Assembly: GCA_950097015.1 (NCBI GenBank)
Contig: CATNEN010000011.1
Span: 2,030,001 to 2,094,000 of the forward strand
Source of the DNA: Macrostomum hystrix
Taxonomy: Eukaryota > Platyhelminthes > Macrostomidae
Length of the DNA: 64,000 bases
Reading direction: 5' to 3'
Position numbers and translations under genes: made by a program. The stretch's first letter is position 1; every line of letters starts with the position of its first letter. Below, one piece after another: positions 56,925 to 64,000 of the stretch. The notes under the pieces are model-generated. The model made no database searches. It was given only the letters and a program-made list of their open reading frames with translations, and was not told where the DNA came from.

Positions 56925-57060
56925 TGACAGACTAGGCGATGGTGTCCTGTGGTTGAGCTGCGCCTAATATTTTGGCTTGAGCATTGAAATTTGAGAAATT
57001 CACGTCAGGGTGTCCATAGTAGCTTAGTTCCACCTGTTGTAGCCCTTGAAGGTCCAGCAG
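56925..57060. repeat. Left direct repeat flanking the HSP70-like pseudogene
   Basis: Shares with 58715-58850 the order ATGTCCT(C/G)TGGTTGA(A/G)CTG, ATATTT(A/T)GGCTTGA, TGCGTCAGGGTGTCCAT-like and CCACCTGTTG(T/A)AGCCCTTG. Both copies are in the same orientation about 1.79 kb apart. Confidence 0.7.
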
Positions 57061-58745
57061 TCCGTCTAGATAAAGGTAGGTGACCACCGAAGACGGAGAT
57101 GATGCAGGCACACTCGGGTGACATGCTGATAAAGTTTGAAGGTCTGGAAAGGCCGCACTGAGGCGCAGTGCAAATTCGTGTATAGGGGTGTATGAAATAC
57201 ACTAGCTCTTATGGGAAAAATCGGACCTTCGGCCAGAAACATTGAATATCTCGACGGTCTGAAGAGTTCTTGAGTTTCGTGTGCTTGCGTTGCTCCGTTC
57301 GGGTGCAGCAAAAAAATTGCCAGTGGGGAAATCCCCCTTGGTAGTTGTACTGTTAACACGAAATGGCTAATTCTAGCGCTTACCTTCAGTCTAAAGTACT
57401 TTTCCATTTTGAAATCGATCACAAGTTCCGGTTGAACTGTAGGCGGCAACCTCAGAGTCAGTCTGTCGACAAGCTCGCAGCTTCTATCGCTGTGTTTGTA
57501 CCTCACACACTGAAGTATTTGAATATCAATAGCCGATACTAGAACACCGATTTCACCGACCATGTCACTATTGCTGTTTGGTATGACCTCGTCCTTGTGC
57601 AACATCGGCACGAACTTTGATCTTTCAATCCGAAAGCCAAACGTGCTCGGACGGAGGAGCTATCAGGGTTAAGGACTTGTTGGAGCTTTGGTAATTCCTT
57701 GGATCTCGGATTCCTGCAGACGATTAAATGGGATTTCAGTCGCCCAGAATGTGTCCTGTCATCTTAAGCACAGCTGGAATGTGACCCTGTCCTCCTACAA
57801 CTGCTAGGTGGATGTTTCCAGCCTCCACGTCACTATCTTTCACCAGTTCGCGAATCAGTTTCAATCGTAGAACAATCAGACGGTTAAACTGAGGTTGATC
57901 TATAGAACACCCGTGAATTCTTCACCTGCGACTCGACCTGAATCTTTACCGCCTCATTTGATGAGAGCATTGCTACGGCGCGATCTGCTTCTCTGCGCAG
58001 CTTCTCGATGGCCAAAGCATCTTCCAAAAGCCTTTCGTAGACCGTCTTTCCGTACCGCCTCTCGAAGTCACGAAGCAGATGGCTGAGCACTTCCTGGCTG
58101 AACGCATCGCCCCCAGTGTCGGGAAGACAGTCGTGAGCGAGTGTTGTCACGCCTCCCTTCTCTGAGATTTCGACGATGCTGGCACCTACTGAAGTGCCGA
58201 CGTTCAGAATGAAGAGAAGCTTCGCATTTCGACCTTCGGTTAGTGTTCAATGCGCAGCGTTAACGGCAGCCGCCAAGGTGGCATCAACGAGGAGCACTTC
58301 GTCCGTAAAGCCAGCGATTCTGGCTGCATCCCTGATGGCCTTCGCTTTCGAGTTGGTCAAGCAGCTCGGCACGCTGATGACTGCACCAGTCACTTTCTGG
58401 GCACCAGCTGCGACGCTTTGCTCGGATCGAGCGCGCAGCTCCCGCAGTTGAAGCGCCAGGATCTCCTCCGGCGAGAACTGCTGCTCGACCCCGTCGCTCT
58501 CTATACTACCAAGACGATGGACTTGGCTTCACCGCGCCGCACCTTGAACGGCCGCACCTGTGACGCTGTACGGCTTCGCTGTCGAACTATGCTCCCAAAA
58601 ATGGGAAGATCGAGAAAATTGTGCCGTTGGCATTCGCTGTCACCTGACATTTTGCCTCGTCTCCTAGGAGCAGTCGGCTGTGAAGGCAACGTAAACTGGT
58701 GTACGCTCGCCGCCGTGCTCGCTCGATTAGGCCAGGATGTCCTCT
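57060..58745 (-). pseudogene. Degenerate HSP70-family gene (possibly HSPA14-like)
   Basis: HSP70 landmarks occur in the correct order on the minus strand but in shifting frames. About 58700: ERTPVYVAFTADCS. About 58600: NGTIFSIFPFLGA, then a stop. About 58470-58400: FSPEEILALQLRELRARSEQ and VTGAVISVPS. About 58200: LLFILNVGTSVGASIVEIS in place of the phosphate-2 loop. About 58110-57960: LPDTGGDAFSQEVLSHLLRD, then FERRYG. About 57815: IHLAVVGGQGHIPAVL. About 57590: KDEVIP. An in-frame TGA lies at 58247-58249, a frameshift at about 58495, and another stop follows HILGD. No clean splice sites rescue these breaks. The DEVIP-type end hints at the HSPA14 branch, weakly. Real introns or assembly errors are the alternatives. 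Confidence 0.65.
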
Positions 58746-58850
58746 GGTTGAACTGTGCCGAATATTTAGGCTTGATCAGTGAAATTGGAGACTTGCGTCA
58801 GGGTGTCCATTGCTGATGCTAGTGCCACCTGTTGAAGCCCTTGTCATATA
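58715..58850. repeat. Right direct repeat flanking the HSP70-like pseudogene
   Basis: Partner of 56925-57060 (see that entry). It overlaps the presumed 5' end of the pseudogene on the minus strand, so the pair may mark a tandem duplication unit. Confidence 0.7.
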
Positions 58851-59859
58851 TCATATATCATAAAAGCCATGACATATCTATCGTACACTACTTTCATTTA
58901 CGGGATTTATTCAAAAAAATCCCTGAAATCGTATTGTTCAAATTGGTTAAAAACGGACGTAAAATTCTTGAAAACGAATTACGCACAAATTAAGATTATG
59001 CATGAATTAAGCACAATAGCCAGTCAATAGCTATATTGTGATTTTAACGTGAAAAAAACGTGCAAAGTGGCTATCTCGCTTGTGCATTTTTTCGTGAAAA
59101 TCTGCCTTTATTAAATTTTCCAAGAAACTAATTCTCCCGTCCTTCTTCTTCTTGTGGTCCATGACGAATACATGGCTGGCAGTTTTACCATAGACTACGG
59201 AAAATTCGAGACGTGACCCCGAAAAGGGGGGACCATCTGACTAGATCCTCTTATTTCTTCGAGTCTTTGATCATAACATTGATTGATTGACAGCTTTTTG
59301 GGGCTTAAGCCAGTTAAAAAGAAACTTTGTAAAAATAGCCACATAGCATGAGGCCAGATATGACTGAACTCAAAAGATTTGCAAAGTGTTGGGAATAAAA
59401 ACTACTATGTATTTAAAACAAATTTTTAACACTCGACTAAGTAATTTACGAGCTTTTTATTCGAGAAATTCGATAAAAATTAACACCGATTTCTAGATAA
59501 GGAGCTATCGATGATTAAGAAGTTAACTGATAAAATCACATTTCTATAACCACGACATTTAGACCCACAAAACTAAAGATTAGAGTTTATAAATGGTTTA
59601 TCATGCCACATTGACAAAGACGTTCGAAATCATTAAATGTGGGACCTATTAGGCAGTAGCAATGCCTCATTAGATACTAAATAGTAGGAACTTTCAATAA
59701 CATTCGTGCGTGCTAAAAACATCGAGACGACTCGAGTTTCTGAATATTTTTTGTTAAATCTCGAACATAAAAGAGCGAAATTCTGTTGACAAGAAACCAT
59801 TTCCGAAATTCCCTGTAACTAAACAGACAAACCACAGATACACCGAATGATCCACACAC
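58851..59859. other. Gene-free AT-rich region
   Basis: No coding pattern. TTTTACCATAGACTACGGAA at about 59182-59201 matches the inverted-terminal motif seen in RNF213 intron 8. It is followed by GACCCCGAAAAGGGGGGACC. Confidence 0.45.
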
Positions 59860-60325
59860 GAATGACAGTGACAGCTGATTGATACACACACGAATGACAG
59901 TGACAGCTGATTGATACACACACGAATGACAGTGACAGCTGATTGATACACACTCGAATGACAGTGACAGCTGGTTGATACACACACGAATGACAGTGAC
60001 AGCTGATTGATACACACTCGAATGACAGTGACAGCTGATTGATACACACACGAATGACAGTGACAGCTGGTTGATACACACACGAATGACAGTGACAGCT
60101 GATTGATACACACTCGAATGACAGTGACAGCTGATTGATACACACACGAATGACAGTGACAGCTGATTGATACACACTCGAATGACAGTGACAGCTGATT
60201 GATACACACACGAATGACAGTGACAGCTGATTGATACACACTCGAATGACAGTGACAGCTGATTGATACACACACGAATGATAGTGACAGCTGATTGATA
60301 CACACTCGAATGACAATGACTTGGA
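59860..60325. repeat. 32-bp minisatellite downstream of the GPCR gene
   Basis: About 14 copies of a 32-bp unit containing GACAGCTGATTGATACACAC and ACGAATGACAGT. ACACAC and ACACTC variants alternate. It ends about 80 bp beyond (3' of) the GPCR stop on the minus strand. Confidence 0.95.
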
Positions 60326-60406
60326 TTTCGATGCACATGATGAAGGTGTGTAGGTCAGATCCGATCAACTAGAATCGACAGCCAGCCATCATCTCCAACG
60401 GGCGAA

Positions 60407-63400
60407 TCACAGCTGGCAAACCGGCAGCATCGGCTCAACCTCGTCTGGCTGTGCTTCGCGCCTAGCCATGTGAGTCATCTGTACGCTGGTGCTGCCAGGA
60501 CCTTGCTTGAAGCTATCACTGTCGGGACTGTCCTCATCGTCGACCGGATTGTTGTGGATGTCAGCAGAAGCGGCGGCTCCGTGTATTTCAACTGCACGCA
60601 GTAGGCCGCTACCGCCACCCTGGACATTGTCGCTACCTTTGCGTAGGCGTCGGGCACCCAGGGCGTCAGCCGGCCTGGCGGAAGTTGCGGCAGCTCCGGC
60701 TGTCCAAGCGCTGCCACCGCCGCCATCAGGACGCAGACGCTGGCAGCAACAGCAGCAGGAGGCCACCACCTGTAGGAAGTGCGCCCTGAAGCGCTTGCTG
60801 ATGATACACAATGTGATCGGGTTGCTGGCTGAATATGCCGACGACAGCAGTTTGGCGATCATCTTGATCCAAACGAATGCTTCGGGGACCTGTGTCAACA
60901 GAAATAAAATAATAGGTTTTCAATTGCTGATCAGTTAACAGCAGAACGACCACGGGGTATTTCAAGTATCCACCGATTTTTCCCCAGAATATTCAACCAA
61001 TCGACTTGAAAATCGATCTGTCCGATGAAACAACTTTCAAAATCACGAAACATTGACATCCTTGAGATATTCAACAATTCTCGTCGGGGTGTCTGGTAGC
61101 AAATGTCCACCAATGCAAGCTAAATCGAGGTCCCTGAGCTCGTAATTTACCTTCTTAGACAGCAAGAAGTGCAGCATGACGATGTATTCCAGCCCCCAGG
61201 CGAGGAAGAACACGGCGGCCAGGCACAGCACCAGCTTGGCGAGCTTCTTCCGGCTCTCAATCTGCGACGCGGCGGACGCGTTGGCGCGCTCCGAGGCAGC
61301 CGCTGCCCGCTCGTGAGCCCGGGCGGTCCGCATCAGCTTGCCAGCCATGAGGCCGTAGAACACGGCTATCAGGGCGCCTGGAAGCAGATAGTAGAGCAGC
61401 AGCTTCAGTATCGCCATGGCGTTCATGTAGACCCGACCCCAGGCTGTCGGGAACGGGAAGCAGTGCTTGATGAGCTGACAACGCTGCCGTTCCACCTTGA
61501 TGTTCGAGCTGATGGCGTACGGGGTAGCCAGAGCAACTGCAGGATGGTGGAAGTTTGGTGGAAGATGGTGGAAGATGGTGCCTTGGAGGTTGGCCATCAA
61601 CAGCGCAAATTGCACGACAAGCCGTCTCCCAGCGGCTGCGCCCCAAATGAATGTGGCCTCGCCGCGGAAACGATCTCAGGGACCTTGGTGCGAGAGACAA
61701 ATGCGATAGACCCCACTGCCCCTCACCCCATAGTATCCCCTTAATGTGGGAGACGGTATGAACGTCGATTATCCAGTTAGCGAGACAATTATTGGCGCCA
61801 GACTTGGTTTTGACAACTTGCTCACCAAAAATACCACGCCCGTAACATACCTGAAAAACCTTTATGACTGGGATCTAGATTAGCAATCATAGTTTACTAC
61901 ACCTGCCCCGATTGGGCCAGCTATTGCGCCGCGCATCTGAGGACTGTGTACAGCTGTTCAGTCCATGGACTGGGCGACGCCACACCCACCCTCAGTTACC
62001 CCTGCTGATGCTGGTACCCACTTAGTTGCTAAGTTAACTACACTGTAAAGCAACGCAGAGTGAAGTGTCTTCTTAAACAACACGAATTGTTTCATTGGTG
62101 TCGGGAATCGAACCCCCGACATTCAATTCGAGACTCCGACGCTTAAATCACTGTGCTACAACCCCTTCAAGGACCTTTGAGACCTCGAGACCTCGATGAC
62201 AACTAGAACATCGAAAAAGACATAAGTCTAGCGATGTAAAAAAAAATTAAATTGGATTCTAAGAGGGTGTCTGCACCAGAACAGAGGGTGTCTGCAAATG
62301 CGTGTTTAATAGTCTCACCTGCTGCAGTCCAGATTGCACCCAAGCCGAGCTTTGAAATTAGTCCGGGTCTCGAAGACTTCAGTTTGGACATTGGACGAGT
62401 GATTGCCAGACACCTGCAGATAACACGTGCCGGAGTTATTTGATTGCTACTGACGAAAGTAGTAATAATGGATTGAAGCTAGAATGTTTTGTTATCAAGA
62501 TATTCTTGGTGCAATTATTCTGCAAATTCACAGCTGTCATTTCTTCCCATAGCGAGTCGAACACTCAATTAGTTGGGAGTCTGTTCTATTCAAATCCTTA
62601 CTAAACTGTCCTAAAATGATGCAGCGACTACCGTAGCAGCCTTCATTGACCTCCCCTGAGCTAGTGTGACGGATCGGTCAAATATTTGCTCTCCTGAGCC
62701 AGAAAGAAATTGTTAGAGATCATCGAACTTCTGACTGCAGGCTGACACACAGGGCCCATGAGAAGTCCTGAGAAGTCCTGAGAATGCGTCATTCGTCTTG
62801 GAAGTTCGCGAGTAAAACTAAATTAGGATGAAAAAATACTGGGGAAGTGAGAGGTCTCATGACAATCTGGCTGTGTGTTTGCCAGAGAAGAGACTTAACT
62901 GAAAACTGAGATCACAGTTTTGGAACCGAAGCGGGGGCCGACCGGACGGATGTTGCTGCTGCTTGCTGGAGTTAATCAGGCGCACGCACTGCCCAATCTT
63001 CGAAGCGAAGGAAGGATACAGTCTTGGAGGGAAGTCATCTTCAACTATCTGGGTCCAGTTGTACGCCTATTTAACCTGATCTTCGCCTAATTTTAAACAT
63101 AAAGCCGAGGGCATGGGTGGGGTAAGCCATTTGAGATTTGAGAAGAAAACCACACTCATTGATCTCTCACAGCTGAGACTAAATCTGCTATTGTGAACTC
63201 ATTCCGAGGCATGATAGACCTCGGCGAGCATCTGCTTTCTGATCCTTACATTTCCTATGCATTGCTTGGTGATTTTCAGAGCGATCTGGAAACAAGTACT
63301 GCTGAGCGCGCGATTGCGACGGATGAAAATGTTTGCGAGTCTTGAGTTGGACAGCCATCACCACAGTGAGAGCCCCTAAAAGGTTCTAAATTACAGAACC

Positions 63401-63909
63401 TTTACATGAATTCATCGTGATTGACATTATAAAGTAGTATCAAATTTCAATTTTCAGTTGGACGCAAAAACTGCAGCAAACAATACTGACCTGTCGATCG
63501 ATAGAGCTACCAGTGTGTAGACAGACACCCCAACAGTAATAATGCGACAGAAGTAGATGACCTTGCAGATGAAGACAGGCAGTTGCACGCCAAATTTGCT
63601 AATGATATCACAGGGAATGAACAGCATCAGGTAGACACAGTCAGCTGCAGCCAAGTTGGTGATGAACAAGTTTGGCGTTGTTCTCAGGCGCTTGTGGCTA
63701 GCAATGATGTAGACGAGAATGAGGTTACCGCTGAGGCCTAGCAGGAACACTGTACACTGCAGGCTGATGTGCGTCAGGTCCATGGCGCCAATCTTGTGCT
63801 GGTAGACTGTGTAGTTTGCGCAGCCCCGCTTGCTGACGTTAGCGAGAACCTCTGTTGGCGAAGATGACGATGCTGCATCCTCGGAGGCTGAGTCCAAACC
63901 GTTTACCAT
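60407..63909 (-). CDS. Class A (rhodopsin-type) peptide-like GPCR, 4 exons, 460 aa
   Basis: Minus-strand exons 63909-63491, 62413-62319, 61536-61151 and 60889-60407 (phases 2, 1, 0). The N-terminus has N-glycosylation sequons (NVS, NYT). TM1 carries LSGNLILVYII, and TM2 FITNLAAADCVYLMLFIPCD. The TM3 Cys (FICKVIY) pairs with ECL2 Cys (RQRCQLIKHC). TM4 is LGLGAIWTAAVALATPY; TM5 ALLKLLLYYLLPG-like; TM6 LVLCLAAVFFLAWGLEYI; TM7 SSAYSASNPITLCII. The layout is closest to galanin/allatostatin-A-type neuropeptide receptors, from the TTPNLFITNLAAAD and CK..YF pattern. Three class A switches are altered: DRC for DRY, AWG for CWxP and NPITL for NPxxY. The tail has a five-Cys palmitoylation-type cluster. 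The start Met at 63909 is the first ATG in frame. Ligand unknown. Confidence 0.85.
61560..61738 (-). mobile_element. tRNA-derived SINE, family B, copy 2
   Basis: The minus strand begins GGGGTGAGGGGCAGTGGGGT and shares CCAAATGAATGTGGCCTCGC, TCAGGGACCTTGG and AGGTTGGCC with the copy at 4040-4266. It lies in GPCR intron 2, some 25 bp upstream of exon 3's acceptor on the coding strand. Confidence 0.78.
61913..62165 (-). mobile_element. tRNA-derived SINE, family A, copy 3
   Basis: Contains CAGCTATTGCGC, CTGTTCAGTCCATGGACTG and CTGATGCTGGTACC. Its right end is a tRNA-like head that reads GGGGGTTCGATTCCCGACAC on the minus strand. Same orientation as copies 1 and 2. Located in GPCR intron 2. Confidence 0.8.
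62414..63490. other. GPCR intron 1, no additional gene seen
   Basis: This 1.08 kb intron runs from the GTCAGT donor (63490) to the ATCTGCAG acceptor (62414-62421) on the minus strand. A short direct repeat GAGAAGTCCTGAGAA lies at about 62759-62783. No coding pattern or array is seen. Confidence 0.6.
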
Positions 63910-64000
63910 GGCTATTCGGAGCTTCACTTGCAACAAGCTGTTGATAAGACCTGCAGTAATGTCAATGTGAGACTACTGCACTCCGAGTCGCCGCAAATAA

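Noticed and set aside
58250-58816. Plus-strand 188-codon ORF
   Set aside because: Antisense to the HSP70-like remnant. It has no recognisable protein pattern.
59713-60368. Cys/Val/Ser-rich repeated minus-strand ORFs of about 165-207 codons
   Set aside because: Translation of a 32-bp repeat, which stays open in all frames by chance. There is no signal of selection.

Overview
This window is animal (metazoan) nuclear DNA. Genes are split by GT-AG introns (one looks GC-AG), some are followed by AATAAA/ATTAAA signals, and there are no operons or ribosome-binding sites. The gene set is metazoan: a full-length RNF213/mysterin homolog, an enolase-4 homolog, a Tctex-type dynein light chain, a DOMON/cytochrome b561 protein, an SLC16-like transporter and a class A GPCR. 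Dense minisatellites, tRNA-derived SINEs, short GC-rich exons beside AT-rich ones, and the divergence of the proteins suggest an invertebrate. A lophotrochozoan such as a free-living flatworm would fit, but that is a guess. All exon boundaries were derived by hand from splice motifs and codon phase.

Layout: 595-1423 (+) a small secreted His/Arg/Gly/Ser-rich protein in two exons. 2275-12370 (-) a six-exon SLC16-like transporter whose introns hold minisatellites and SINE copies. 13979-15389 (+) a four-exon P-loop sulfotransferase-like protein. 15390-18658 AT-rich intergenic DNA with a long inverted-repeat element at about 17.1-17.7 kb. 18659-44322 (+) a 22-exon RNF213 homolog (predicted 5,455 aa), complete from the N-terminal zinc ribbon to the C-terminus. 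One of its introns (23621-25690) holds a Crypton-like recombinase fragment between foldback repeats. 45030-48175 a 3.1 kb array of a 28-bp minisatellite.

The right third holds, in order: DYNLT2B-like (48333-48749, -) and ENO4-like (49167-51191, +), head to head across 417 bp; a DOMON plus cytochrome b561 protein (51969-54444, +); a degenerate HSP70-family pseudogene (about 57060-58745, -) with flanking direct repeats; and a diverged class A GPCR (60407-63909, -).

The strongest observations concern the RNF213 homolog. Its RING has Asp at the canonical His position, while the RZ finger with its catalytic Cys is intact and split over a 35-nt microexon. The AAA core lies in a single 7.1 kb exon. 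The gene also changes sharply in composition and intron style at about 33.3 kb. Across the whole window, larger introns are largely filled by private tandem arrays. I did not find a previously undescribed multi-gene system.
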